A stretch of DNA of 9,352 bases from an uncultured Corynebacterium sp. (GCA_915275065.1 CAJZGD010000095.1:1-9352), one strand, 5' to 3'. Shown: positions 1 to 6,966, counted from the first letter of the stretch. A program made the numbers and translations. The notes: a model not told the origin generated them from the sequence alone.

Positions 1-2
1 AG

Positions 3-191
3 GCTCGGGAAGCCGGCACCGAGGTAGTGCTTATCGACGCCCGAAGCGAGCAAGACCCCAATCCCAATCCGGTGGAACATCCCGCCATCATTGCGAACGC
101 TATCGCCGCCTTGGAGTCTCGACCCAGCAAGCTGACGCTGCGGCTTTTGCCGCCTGGCCGAAGCCGCTACGCCACCCTAGTGTATTACTGA
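3..191 (+). CDS. 3' end of a membrane sensor histidine kinase (partial, third paralog)
   Basis: This is the last 62 codons and the TGA stop of a gene that begins upstream of the window. The translated end reads through VVLIDARSEQ to LRLLPPGRSRYATLV. It lines up without large gaps with the C-termini of the two complete kinases in the window, which have VTLIDSRSP...RLLPAGRDRYATL (HK1) and VTLIDDRSP...RLLPAGRDRYASL (HK2). The piece therefore belongs to a third copy of the same family, and only its cytoplasmic tail is visible. Its last 15 bases overlap the 3' end of the small membrane protein gene on the other strand, the same convergent arrangement seen at the other two copies. The catalytic residues of this copy lie outside the window and cannot be judged. 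Membership in the family is seen directly; the kinase role is inferred from the paralogs. Confidence 0.85.
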   Translation, partial: AREAGTEVVLIDARSEQDPNPNPVEHPAIIANAIAALESRPSKLTLRLLPPGRSRYATLVYY

Positions 192-608
192 TCCGCTAGA
201 GAGGGATGCGTCCGGGTCGGGGATGACAACTGTGGTTTCGGCCCGGCCGGTTTCTGGGGCGACAAGGGTTGCTTCCACGTCTTGGTCTTCGGAACCATTA
301 CCACACATGAAGATGATCGTCAGCGGATATCCGGGTGGCATGGTGAAGGCAAGCACCCCCTTGGGGCTGGTGTATTTTGCCACATCGGTTTGAATCGCGT
401 CTTTTTCTTGGTATAGGCATCGTCGGCCATGACCGTATTGGTCGACTACCGTGAACACGATGTTTGCGTTGGGGTCAATGGGGTCGCTGCCGCCGCCGAA
501 GATGCTACTGATGATTGCTATGATTGCCGAAAGCAACAGGGATACGATCCCTAAACCGGATAGGGCGTAGTGGCGGAAGCTCCGCAGGGTAGGGGCGATG
601 GGAGGCAT
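177..608 (-). CDS. SP1: small single-pass membrane protein with one two-cysteine extracytoplasmic domain
   Basis: The protein has 143 residues. A short N-terminus is followed by a hydrophobic helix at about 16-37 (LSGLGIVSLLLSAIIAII), a Gly/Ser/Asp linker, and a domain of about 90 residues that is probably outside the membrane. The domain opens with ANIVFTVVDQYG, has Cys64 and Cys102, and ends with VAPETG and VVIPDPD. The 38-residue cysteine spacing is the same in both domains of SP2, so a disulfide is likely. I do not recognise the family. A longer reading frame would start at a GTG at 683, but I chose the ATG at 608: AGGAG stands 5 nt before it, and from there MPP...LRS..HYAL aligns with the start of SP2 (MPV...WRSLQQYAL). 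The gene is divergent from HK1 and overlaps the end of the upstream kinase by 15 bp. A role as signal receptor or kinase partner is inferred from context only. Confidence 0.8.
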   Translation of the reverse strand: MPPIAPTLRSFRHYALSGLGIVSLLLSAIIAIISSIFGGGSDPIDPNANIVFTVVDQYGHGRRCLYQEKDAIQTDVAKYTSPKGVLAFTMPPGYPLTIIFMCGNGSEDQDVEATLVAPETGRAETTVVIPDPDASLSSGSVIH

Positions 609-664
609 GGCATCTCCTGGAGCATATGTACTGGAAGGGCTATAATTTTCAGTGTAATCACAGT

Positions 665-676
665 AGCTATATAGCT
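665..676. repeat. 12-bp perfect palindrome AGCTATATAGCT
   Basis: A perfect palindrome lies in the divergent region between SP1 and HK1, about 57-68 bp upstream of the SP1 start. It could be an operator half of the SP1 promoter. No second copy was found in the other divergent region, so chance is not excluded. Confidence 0.35.
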
Positions 677-684
677 TCTCCACA

Positions 685-704
685 GTGCCCTAATTTTCAT
701 GGTC
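685..704 (-). promoter_or_regulatory. Shared quasi-palindromic motif, copy 1 (between SP1 and HK1)
   Basis: On the minus strand this reads GACCATGAAAATTAGGGCAC. It matches the CCCC-AGAAA-(T/A)-GGGCAC elements upstream of HK2, RR1 and RR2, with a degraded left arm (ACCAT instead of ACCCC). Its centre is about 86 bp from the SP1 start and 141 bp from the HK1 start, further than at the regulator genes. It is a candidate binding site for one of the two response regulators encoded in the locus. The weaker match makes this the least certain of the main copies. Confidence 0.4.
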
Positions 705-716
705 ACCTAAATGACC
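701..716. repeat. Inverted repeat GGTCA-N6-TGACC
   Basis: Perfect 5-bp arms at 701-705 and 712-716 are separated by CCTAAA. The repeat adjoins the shared motif in the SP1/HK1 divergent region and could be a dimeric regulator site. No other copy was noticed. Confidence 0.3.
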
Positions 717-821
717 CCCGCTATGACAATCATCCTTGGCGGACCATGGCGGCATTATGAATCGGGTTACATATCCAATAACTTGGGGATATTATGCACC
801 TGTAGTCGCATTTTAAAGGTA

Positions 822-827
822 TACAAT
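822..827 (+). promoter_or_regulatory. Likely -10 box TACAAT of HK1
   Basis: TACAAT lies 8 nt before the HK1 ATG at 836. There is no good Shine-Dalgarno sequence in front of that ATG (the nearest purine run is AAAGG at about 815-819), so a leaderless transcript starting at or next to the ATG fits. No clear -35 hexamer stands 16-18 bp upstream. A second possible -10, TATTAT at 790-795 with GTTACA at 766-771, would give a short leader instead. Confidence 0.45.
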
Positions 828-835
828 CGTAGATC

Positions 836-2998
836 ATGGAAAGTTCGGTTCTCGCTCGTGTGGCCCAGCCCGCGCCCAAGATCCGTCAGTATTCGGATTT
901 GGCGGCCCGTACCCCACCCCGACTTGCCGAACTCACGCTCATCCGGTGCATTACGCTCGTGTGTTTTTTTGCCTATCTTGGGTATTTGACGCTGAAGTGG
1001 GAAATACTGCGAGAGTATCTTGCAAAAGATTTTATTTTTCCGGTGTGGACCACGGTCTCCATATGGTTATTCGTCATCACACTTGCGGGTTTGGTGGTTG
1101 CCGCAATTATTAATACTCGGATGGGTTATGTTGTTGCCCTGACCGGCTCGGCCGTGGCCTACAGTCAGTTTCCGCTGATTCAAATGATGGAGCTATTCGA
1201 CCGGGGAAATTCCCCGGTGGGAAATCTGCACTTGGCGGACTTCGGCGGCATCCCAACCTGCCTATTGGTGACGGTTTTTCCCAATGTGTATTGCTATATT
1301 TTCTGCCTGCTCAGCACCTGCATGATGGTGGCCTTGTCGGACGGCTATTTACCATTTTGGCATTACGACGATTTCAATGGCGCCTTCTATTCCACCTTGA
1401 TCTGCGGCCCAGCTCTATTCATTGCATACAATGGGATTCGGGTCTGCCGTGCGGCGGACCAAGCGGTGTTTCAGGAGTATCAGGCCACCACCACGGTATT
1501 GCGGTCGCGCTATCTGTCCGAGTTGGAGGCCTATTTCATCCATCACATTAACGACAAGGTGCTCTCGACCCTGAATGCGGCCGCCGCCGGACTCATCCCC
1601 ATCAGCGATGTTGCCAAGGCGGATATCACGAATGATACGAATGTTGGCACCATACCGGTGGAGAATTTTATTGCCTCATTGCAGGATTCCGTCGACGAGT
1701 CCACCCGGGTCATCATTGATAGAACCGCCGACGCATCCACGCCGTTGCCGCTGAAAACAGCTATTTCCCTGGTTGATGCCATTGGCGAGGCGCACCACAA
1801 TTCGGTGCATTATGCCCCAAATGCTCATCGTGAGCTGATGATCAATTGGGATGGCACCCTCATGTCTGTGGTATTTCGGGATACCGGGCCGGGGTTTCAC
1901 GTCGATAAGGCGTCGCGGAAACACACGGGTGTGAACATCATTATGACGGACCGCCCGCAAATCTATGATGGGGTGACGGTCAATCTCACATCCAGCCCAC
2001 GGCAGGGCACTCACTATGAGATCACATGGGTGATGGACCATTCTGCCAGGTCACCGGGTGTTGCCGATAAGCAGGACACGTATGTCCCATCCGATGCGGA
2101 GTTATTGGGGATCAATAAGCTGTTTCGGATGCGGTGGGTGATAGTCATGCTTGCTGCGTTTGCGTTTGACACCATACAGTACGATCACACTGGTCAGTGG
2201 CATATTTTGCTTGCCGGCACCGGGTTTTTGGCAGGGGGGTTGTGGGCGCTCACGGATAGCTCGCAGGTGCAGTTGCCATGGCGTAATACCATCATTTTGG
2301 TTGCGTGCGTTAGTGCCCTTATATTTGTGGGCCAGTTGTCGCATTATCCCCGCCCCATACGAGACCAGCATTTCAGTTGGTATTTATCGTATGCCCTGTT
2401 GGTGGCCATGTATTTGGCGTTGCGGCTGCGGCCGGGGGTGGCGTGGTCGATGTGGCTGGGGTTTGCGGCAATAACCTATGTGGTGGATTCGTTGTTGGGG
2501 TTCTATTTGGTGGCACCGGCAAGCATGTTTTTGCGGTGCATTCCGTTGCTTATTCCGGCGACGCTGGTGCCGCTGCAGGCAAAGTGGGTGGTGCGGTTGC
2601 TGCCTGCGCTCCGGCGGGTGAACCGCAATGAGCATTTGCAGTGGGAAACGGCGTTGGCGCAGCAGCAGTATACGGCAGAGATGACCGAGTGGCTGCGCTC
2701 CTTGCTTCAGCTTGTCGACGATCCGACGACGGCGAAGCTCATGGAGGTGCGGATTCGTGACGCCATCCGATCCCCCTTGTTGGACGTCCCGGAGCTCACG
2801 ATGGCGGTGTGGCGGGCCCGGGCGTCGGGCACCCAGGTTACGCTTATCGACAGTCGTAGCCCCACCGACCCCGACCCCGAGGAACACCAGCGCATCATTG
2901 CCGACGCGGTGGTGAAGCTGGCGGAAGGCCCGAGTACGGCCACGATCCGGCTGCTGCCGGCGGGCCGAGACCGGTATGCCACGCTTGTGGCGCGGTGA
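836..2998 (+). CDS. HK1: double-membrane-module sensor histidine kinase, phosphoacceptor His replaced by Asn
   Basis: The protein has 720 residues. An N-terminal membrane part at about 35-205 has some five helices. The dimerisation and ATPase domain (about 225-400) shows E318 and N322 of the N box, D349-T-G-P-G353 of the G1 box and G391-T392. A second membrane part with about six helices covers about 433-582, and a cytoplasmic tail (about 590-720) carries RDAIRSPLLDVPEL. The domain order matches NarL-type kinases. Two key positions are altered compared with HK2: the H-box residue 239 is Asn (HINDKV; HK2 has RIHDKV), and the N-box histidine at 326 is Tyr (NSVHYA; HK2 has NSVQHA). HK1 therefore probably cannot autophosphorylate at the usual site, though it may still bind ATP. 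The start at 836 fits the alignment with HK2. HK1 is divergent from SP1 and ends 6 bp before the end of SP2. It could be a pseudokinase, a phosphatase or a regulatory partner of HK2. Confidence 0.88.
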   Translation: MESSVLARVAQPAPKIRQYSDLAARTPPRLAELTLIRCITLVCFFAYLGYLTLKWEILREYLAKDFIFPVWTTVSIWLFVITLAGLVVAAIINTRMGYVVALTGSAVAYSQFPLIQMMELFDRGNSPVGNLHLADFGGIPTCLLVTVFPNVYCYIFCLLSTCMMVALSDGYLPFWHYDDFNGAFYSTLICGPALFIAYNGIRVCRAADQAVFQEYQATTTVLRSRYLSELEAYFIHHINDKVLSTLNAAAAGLIPISDVAKADITNDTNVGTIPVENFIASLQDSVDESTRVIIDRTADASTPLPLKTAISLVDAIGEAHHNSVHYAPNAHRELMINWDGTLMSVVFRDTGPGFHVDKASRKHTGVNIIMTDRPQIYDGVTVNLTSSPRQGTHYEITWVMDHSARSPGVADKQDTYVPSDAELLGINKLFRMRWVIVMLAAFAFDTIQYDHTGQWHILLAGTGFLAGGLWALTDSSQVQLPWRNTIILVACVSALIFVGQLSHYPRPIRDQHFSWYLSYALLVAMYLALRLRPGVAWSMWLGFAAITYVVDSLLGFYLVAPASMFLRCIPLLIPATLVPLQAKWVVRLLPALRRVNRNEHLQWETALAQQQYTAEMTEWLRSLLQLVDDPTTAKLMEVRIRDAIRSPLLDVPELTMAVWRARASGTQVTLIDSRSPTDPDPEEHQRIIADAVVKLAEGPSTATIRLLPAGRDRYATLVAR

Positions 2999-3004
2999 CA
3001 GCAC

Positions 3005-3754
3005 CTAGCTGCTGAATGAGGCTGATGGGGAGTTCGGATCAGGGATTACTACTTCTTGCAGGATTTTTCCGTCACCTTGTGGGGCGATGGCGCTCGCTTC
3101 CACAACCTGGGTACCTGGCTCCGACGGTTTGCAATCAAAAATCCAGGTCACTGTGGAACCGGGTTCTGCTTTCACACCGTACGTTCCTAGCTGTGAGGTG
3201 CGCACTATGTTATCGGTGTGAAGAGCACCAGTTGGCTTAACATGGCAAAGGCGCGGGAGTCCACGCTGGTCCACGACCTTGAATACGACGTTGGCATCCT
3301 TGCTACTGTCATCAAGTAATGATGATTGCGTGTTTGCCGATGGTGCGTTGGGGTTGGGGATCACGACTTTTTGCTCTAATACACCGGTCTCTGGGGCGAC
3401 GACGGATACTTCCACGGTATCTAAGACACCATCCTTGGCCTGATTACAGCTGAATATCGCTGTCACCGTTTGGCCAGGTTTTGCTTTGATGGGATAGGTT
3501 CCATCGTGATTGTTATACCTGGCTTTATCATCATGTGGACTTGTTGTGGGAATCAGCAAACAAACACGTGGCATCCCGTGCTGGTCCACAACCTTGAAAA
3601 TGACATTGGCATCCGCGTTGTCGTTCTCCGAGGAGGAGCCGCCCAAGCCCAACCCACCGGCAACCGCAATGAGCGCTGACACCAGCAGGGATACAATCCC
3701 CAACGCCGGCAGAGCGTATTGTTGCAAGCTCCGCCAATCAAAATGAACAGGCAT
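3005..3754 (-). CDS. SP2: single-pass membrane protein with two tandem two-cysteine domains
   Basis: The protein has 249 residues. One hydrophobic helix at about 14-36 is followed by a Gly/Ser/Asn linker and two copies of a domain of about 90 residues. Domain 1 (about 48-138) has Cys65 and Cys103; domain 2 (about 153-243) has Cys170 and Cys208, with the same 38-residue spacing as in SP1. Each copy starts with DANV(I/V)FKVVDQ, then G(M/L)PR(V/L)C, GTY, a PG-TVT-IF-C block, and ends with VVIP(N/D)PN(A/S)PSA. The pattern suggests a beta-rich, disulfide-bonded domain outside the membrane. The family is not recognised. The frame extends to 3823, but I chose the ATG at 3754 because it lines up with the SP1 start. 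AGGAAGGA stands upstream, at a somewhat long distance of about 11-12 nt, and TAACTT lies 5 nt before the ATG. The gene is divergent from HK2 and convergent with HK1, so it is a likely partner of one or both kinases. Confidence 0.8.
   Translation of the reverse strand: MPVHFDWRSLQQYALPALGIVSLLVSALIAVAGGLGLGGSSSENDNADANVIFKVVDQHGMPRVCLLIPTTSPHDDKARYNNHDGTYPIKAKPGQTVTAIFSCNQAKDGVLDTVEVSVVAPETGVLEQKVVIPNPNAPSANTQSSLLDDSSKDANVVFKVVDQRGLPRLCHVKPTGALHTDNIVRTSQLGTYGVKAEPGSTVTWIFDCKPSEPGTQVVEASAIAPQGDGKILQEVVIPDPNSPSASFSS
3026..3298 (-). repeat. Domain copy 2 of the SP2 internal duplication
   Basis: Codes for SP2 residues about 153-243. Nucleotide similarity to copy 1 (3341-3613) is still visible: GCTGGTCCACGACCTTGAA near 3268-3286 against GCTGGTCCACAACCTTGAA near 3579-3597 on the plus strand. 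This points to an in-frame tandem duplication inside the gene. Confidence 0.7.
3341..3613 (-). repeat. Domain copy 1 of the SP2 internal duplication
   Basis: Codes for SP2 residues about 48-138. It pairs with copy 2 and with the single domain of SP1. All three share the opening VVDQ-G motif, the 38-residue cysteine spacing and the closing VVIP-PN/D motif. Confidence 0.7.
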
Positions 3755-3829
3755 GATTGAAGTTATCCTTCCTAAAAATAATGCCGATAACTGCCTGAGT
3801 GAAAACAGTGCTATTGGCCACATAAAAAC

Positions 3830-3844
3830 CTTAATAACATTAAG
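3830..3844. promoter_or_regulatory. Inverted repeat CTTAAT-AAC-ATTAAG
   Basis: Perfect 6-bp arms around a 3-bp centre lie 76-90 bp upstream of the SP2 start, in the SP2/HK2 divergent region. Size and symmetry suit a dimeric regulator. Which protein would bind is unknown. Confidence 0.35.
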
Positions 3845-3860
3845 ATTTTCTTTGCATTAA

Positions 3861-3900
3861 CCACAGACTATCGCATAGAGCTGTGGCCATAACATAGAGC
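3861..3900. repeat. CCACAG/CTGTGG inverted repeat with overlapping CATAGAGC direct repeat
   Basis: CCACAG (3861-3866) and CTGTGG (3881-3886) form an inverted repeat with a 14-bp spacer. CATAGAGC occurs at 3874-3881 and again at 3893-3900, a 19-bp period close to two helix turns. The cluster sits between the SP2 and HK2 promoters and may bind regulators. Confidence 0.35.
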
Positions 3901-3925
3901 ATAGCCCTACTCTCCTCCAGGTAAC

Positions 3926-3945
3926 AGCCCATATTTTTATGGGCT
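3926..3945. repeat. Hairpin AGCCCATA-TTTT-TATGGGCT
   Basis: A perfect 8-bp stem with a 4-nt loop in the SP2/HK2 divergent region. No T-run follows it on either strand, so it is a poor intrinsic terminator. The CCC-(AT-rich)-GGG layout resembles the shared quasi-palindromes of this locus but lacks the AGAAA core, so an operator is a better guess. Confidence 0.4.
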
Positions 3946-4032
3946 TCCACCCTAAGATATCTTGTTGTATATTCTCAGCTTAGGGTTGCCGTAAAAGCCG
4001 AAATGGCATGTGAACCCGACTATCATTCCCTG

Positions 4033-4051
4033 CCCCAGAAGATTAGGGCCC
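4033..4051 (+). promoter_or_regulatory. Shared quasi-palindromic motif, copy 2 (upstream of HK2)
   Basis: CCCCAGAAGATTAGGGCCC matches the element before RR1 (CCCCAGAAAAAAGGGCACC) almost end to end. Its centre is about 54 bp before the HK2 ATG, a usual place for an activator. A direct repeat of GATTAGGG (4041-4048 and 4053-4060, 12-bp period) overlaps its right half. Confidence 0.5.
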
Positions 4052-4082
4052 TGATTAGGGTTCCTAGCTTGGGGAGACCCAA

Positions 4083-4088
4083 TAGAAT
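4083..4088 (+). promoter_or_regulatory. Likely -10 box TAGAAT of HK2
   Basis: TAGAAT lies 7 nt before the HK2 ATG at 4096. No Shine-Dalgarno is close (GGGGAG is about 17 nt away), and there is no good -35. This fits a leaderless promoter that depends on an activator bound at the motif at 4033-4051. Confidence 0.45.
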
Positions 4089-4095
4089 CTCAAGA

Positions 4096-6246
4096 ATGAA
4101 GGATTCGGATTTGGTTCAACTCGCACGCCCAGCACCGCGAAGTCACCATTACTCCGATTCCTTGATTCCCCAGCAACCACGAATCACCGAGTTAAAGCTA
4201 ATCCGCTACATCACTATTATCTGCTTCGTTTCTTATTGCGGATATTTGGCGATGAAGTCGCACTTAATTTATTCATGCCTCTCCGCCAATGACAGTTACG
4301 GCGGATGGATCATGGTTGCCATGGTCATGTTTGTCGGATCGCTGGTGCTCTTGGCGATTGCCATCATGATGAATAAGCGGGGGCTGTATCTTCTTGCCCT
4401 ACCGGGCTCAGCCCTGGCGTATGCCCAGTTCCCGATGATTCAGATAACGCAATTGGCCCATTATGGGCATTCGGCGATTGGGGACATGCTATTGGGTGAT
4501 TTCGTGGGGATTCCAGCGTGTTTGCTCATGATGCTATTTCCAAACTGGTGGTGGTTTGCCACCATGCTGATAACCACCTCGCTGGTTGTGACATTGCACG
4601 ATAATCAGCTGCCGTTTTGGCACATGAGTGATTTTGACGCGGCCCTGTATTCCACCCTGATTTCCGGGCCGGTGTTGTTCATGGTGTATAGCGGGATCCA
4701 CACGAGTCGGCAGACCGATGCGGCAATTTTTCAGAATTATCAGGCCAACTTGACGTTCTTGCGGTCACAATCGTTTTCCGAGTTGGAGAACTATTTTACT
4801 AGCCGTATCCACGACAAGGTTTTGCCCACATTGAATTCCACCGCGGCAGGGCTGACGCCTGTCACCGATGTGCCGAGCATCAATATCATGGATGTGACGC
4901 AGGCGGACACCATGTCATTAGGGAATTTTATTACTACGCTGCGGGATTCCGTGGCCGAATCTACCAAGATCACCATTCATGCCGTTGCCGATCTCACCAT
5001 GCCGTTGCCGTTCAAGACCGCCATATCCCTTATTGATGCGGTGGCTGAGGCATCCCATAATTCAGTGCAGCACGCCCCACAGGCCACGCGGGAACTCGCC
5101 ATTAGTTGGAACGGCACCGTGATCAATGTGGTGTTTCAAGATTCGGGCCCGGGGTTTCGCGTTGATAAAGTCTCGCATAATCATGCGGGTGTGAAGATCA
5201 CCATGCTCAAGCGGCCCCAAATCTACAATGGGGTGTCCGTAAGCCTCACGTCCGGCCCGAAACAGGGCACCCGATATGAGATTTCTTGGACTGTGACGGA
5301 TACCGTGGCAGAGCCCGAAGAGCCGGAAGAACAGCAAGACATGCTTTTATACCAGGTGCGGAAGCTGGGATTTGATCGGCTGTTTCGCCCCTGGGTGGCG
5401 GCATATGCGCTTGCCATCTTCACTTTCGATGTGATTCCTTACGACCATACGGGGCATTGGCATGTGCTGATTATCAGCATGGTGCTGGTGGGAGCTGCAT
5501 TATGGTCGCTTACGGACCGGTCGCAGTTGCGACTGCCGTGGCGGAACACCATTATTTTGATTGCGTGCGTTAGTGCTCTCATGACGATTGGGCAGTTGTC
5601 GCATCATCCGCAGCCGCCGGAGCTGCAACGCTATGGCTGGTTTGTCTCCTATTCGGTGGTATTGACCATGTATTTGGCGTTACGGCTGCGGCCAGGGATG
5701 GCGTGGGCAATGTGGGCGGGGTTCGCGGTGATGACGTATGTCGCCGAGTCGTGGCTGAAGATGGACCTTTTGGCGTCGGCAAGCTCGATTATTGCGTGCA
5801 TACCGCTGCTTATTCCGGCGACGATTGTGCCGCTCCAGCTCAATTGGGTGGTCAAATCGCTGCCTACGCTCCAGCGGGTGGACAGCAACGAATATTTGGA
5901 GCCGGACCTGCAACGCTACACGTCAGAAATGACGAAGTGGTTACACTCACTGCTCCAGCTTGTCGACGACCCCACGGCGGCAAAGCTCATGGAACTGCGG
6001 CTGCGCGACGCCATCCGGTCCCCACTGCTGGATGTCCCGGAGCTCACGGCGGCGGTATGGCGAGCCCGGGCGGCCGGCAGCCGGGTCACACTTATCGACG
6101 ACCGGAGCCCCACCTGCGCCGATCCCAAAGAACACAGCGAAATCATCACCAATACCACCGAAGCCTTGGCGAAAAGCCCCCACACATTAACATTGCGGCT
6201 GCTGCCCGCGGGGCGGGACCGATACGCCTCACTACGCTGGAATTAG
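4096..6246 (+). CDS. HK2: double-membrane-module sensor histidine kinase with intact catalytic residues
   Basis: The protein has 716 residues and is collinear with HK1 to about residue 600, after which a 4-residue gap follows. An N-terminal membrane part (about 35-205) precedes the H box RIHDKVLPTLN with phosphoacceptor His239. The ATPase domain shows E318, N322 and H326 of the N box, D349-S-G-P-G353 and G391-T392. An acidic linker (about 403-415) leads to a second membrane part (about 433-582), and the tail has LRDAIRSPLLDVPEL and LIDDRSP. A kinase module between two membrane modules is unusual. HK2 is expected to autophosphorylate and to pass phosphate to RR1 and/or RR2. The frame is open back to 4003, but I chose the ATG at 4096 because MKDSDLVQLARPAP aligns with the HK1 start MESSVLARVAQPAP, and TAGAAT stands 7 nt upstream. 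The last 4 bases overlap the end of RR1 on the other strand. HK2 is divergent from SP2. Confidence 0.9.
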   Translation: MKDSDLVQLARPAPRSHHYSDSLIPQQPRITELKLIRYITIICFVSYCGYLAMKSHLIYSCLSANDSYGGWIMVAMVMFVGSLVLLAIAIMMNKRGLYLLALPGSALAYAQFPMIQITQLAHYGHSAIGDMLLGDFVGIPACLLMMLFPNWWWFATMLITTSLVVTLHDNQLPFWHMSDFDAALYSTLISGPVLFMVYSGIHTSRQTDAAIFQNYQANLTFLRSQSFSELENYFTSRIHDKVLPTLNSTAAGLTPVTDVPSINIMDVTQADTMSLGNFITTLRDSVAESTKITIHAVADLTMPLPFKTAISLIDAVAEASHNSVQHAPQATRELAISWNGTVINVVFQDSGPGFRVDKVSHNHAGVKITMLKRPQIYNGVSVSLTSGPKQGTRYEISWTVTDTVAEPEEPEEQQDMLLYQVRKLGFDRLFRPWVAAYALAIFTFDVIPYDHTGHWHVLIISMVLVGAALWSLTDRSQLRLPWRNTIILIACVSALMTIGQLSHHPQPPELQRYGWFVSYSVVLTMYLALRLRPGMAWAMWAGFAVMTYVAESWLKMDLLASASSIIACIPLLIPATIVPLQLNWVVKSLPTLQRVDSNEYLEPDLQRYTSEMTKWLHSLLQLVDDPTAAKLMELRLRDAIRSPLLDVPELTAAVWRARAAGSRVTLIDDRSPTCADPKEHSEIITNTTEALAKSPHTLTLRLLPAGRDRYASLRWN

Positions 6247-6914
6247 GGATCAGTGGGGCACCGCAGGATACCACTCTTAATCCCCTCCCGAACCAAGAGG
6301 ACTCTCCCCTCGGGAGTGCTGCCTGCCTTGGCGAAGCTGTCGCGGATTCGATTAATGTAATCCCGAACCGTGTTGGGGGAAATGCCCATTTTTTTGGCGA
6401 TCATTTTGTCGGTTTCCCCAGCGGCCATGAGTTCCAGTACGGTTTTTTGTTGATCCGATAGTTTTACATTGAGGAGCTTGTAATTGCTGTCGATGACGGA
6501 TGCCCATTCGGCGTCGGAGAAGGTATTCCCAGCAGCAACGAGCCGAATGGCGGATAAGAGTTCGTCCATGGATCGGCTTTTTTCAAAGAGTCCGTGCGCC
6601 CCGGCGCCGAGAACGCTTCGGAATCGGAAGGGAGATTCCAGGGAGGAGTAGATGAGAACCTTGAAGCCGAGCTTTATAAGAGCAATGGTGTTGTCGTAGG
6701 GGTCTGAGGAGTCTGCGAGTCGTAAATCCAGGAGGACCACATCCACCGAGTAGATCACTGCCTTCCGGGAGGGACCGTACACGTCTTCGTAAAACTCTGA
6801 GAGGGTGGCATACCCGTTATAGAATTCCATGTCGCTGGTCTGGTTGACCGCGGTTTTTACCCCCAATATAGTTGATGGGTGGTCATCAATCATTGCTACT
6901 TTTATAGTTCTCAT
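6243..6914 (-). CDS. RR1: NarL/LuxR-type response regulator
   Basis: The protein has 223 residues, normal for the NarL family. The receiver domain (about 3-127) has the acidic pair D10-D11, phosphoacceptor D63 in VVLLDLRLAD, S90/S91 in the switch position and K112. A linker, EWASVIDSNY, is almost identical in RR2. The LuxR-type HTH (about 150-200) shows LSDQQKTVLELMAAGETDKMIAKKM followed by the recognition helix region SPNTVRDYINRI. All residues needed for phosphorylation are present. The start has no strong Shine-Dalgarno, but TATGGT lies 6 nt before the ATG, which suggests a leaderless message. A copy of the shared motif is centred about 63 bp upstream, so self-activation or control by RR2 is plausible. 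RR1 lies 97 bp downstream of RR2 on the same strand and overlaps HK2 by 4 bp at the 3' ends. Likely input is HK2. Confidence 0.93.
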   Translation of the reverse strand: MRTIKVAMIDDHPSTILGVKTAVNQTSDMEFYNGYATLSEFYEDVYGPSRKAVIYSVDVVLLDLRLADSSDPYDNTIALIKLGFKVLIYSSLESPFRFRSVLGAGAHGLFEKSRSMDELLSAIRLVAAGNTFSDAEWASVIDSNYKLLNVKLSDQQKTVLELMAAGETDKMIAKKMGISPNTVRDYINRIRDSFAKAGSTPEGRVLLVREGIKSGILRCPTDP

Positions 6915-6920
6915 GAACTC

Positions 6921-6926
6921 ACCATA
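6921..6926 (-). promoter_or_regulatory. Likely -10 box TATGGT of RR1
   Basis: Six nt separate this box from the RR1 ATG. There is no recognisable -35 about 17 bp further up. The layout fits a leaderless, activator-dependent promoter, although readthrough from RR2 is also possible since no terminator is seen between the two genes. Confidence 0.4.
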
Positions 6927-6966
6927 TCGAAATCAGTACTGGATAAATAGGGTTCTTGACCAGAAG

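Noticed and set aside
711..989. 92-codon plus-strand frame overlapping the HK1 start
   Set aside because: It overlaps the conserved HK1 N-terminus in another frame, and its product has no recognisable pattern.
2384..3004. 206-codon minus-strand frame inside the end of HK1
   Set aside because: It is antisense to the conserved tail of HK1, rich in Arg, Pro and His, and typical of a frame shadow; shorter shadows occur at the same place in HK2.
5703..6461. 252-codon plus-strand frame across the HK2 end and the RR1 gene
   Set aside because: It runs through two well-supported genes in another frame, and the product is low-complexity and matches nothing familiar.
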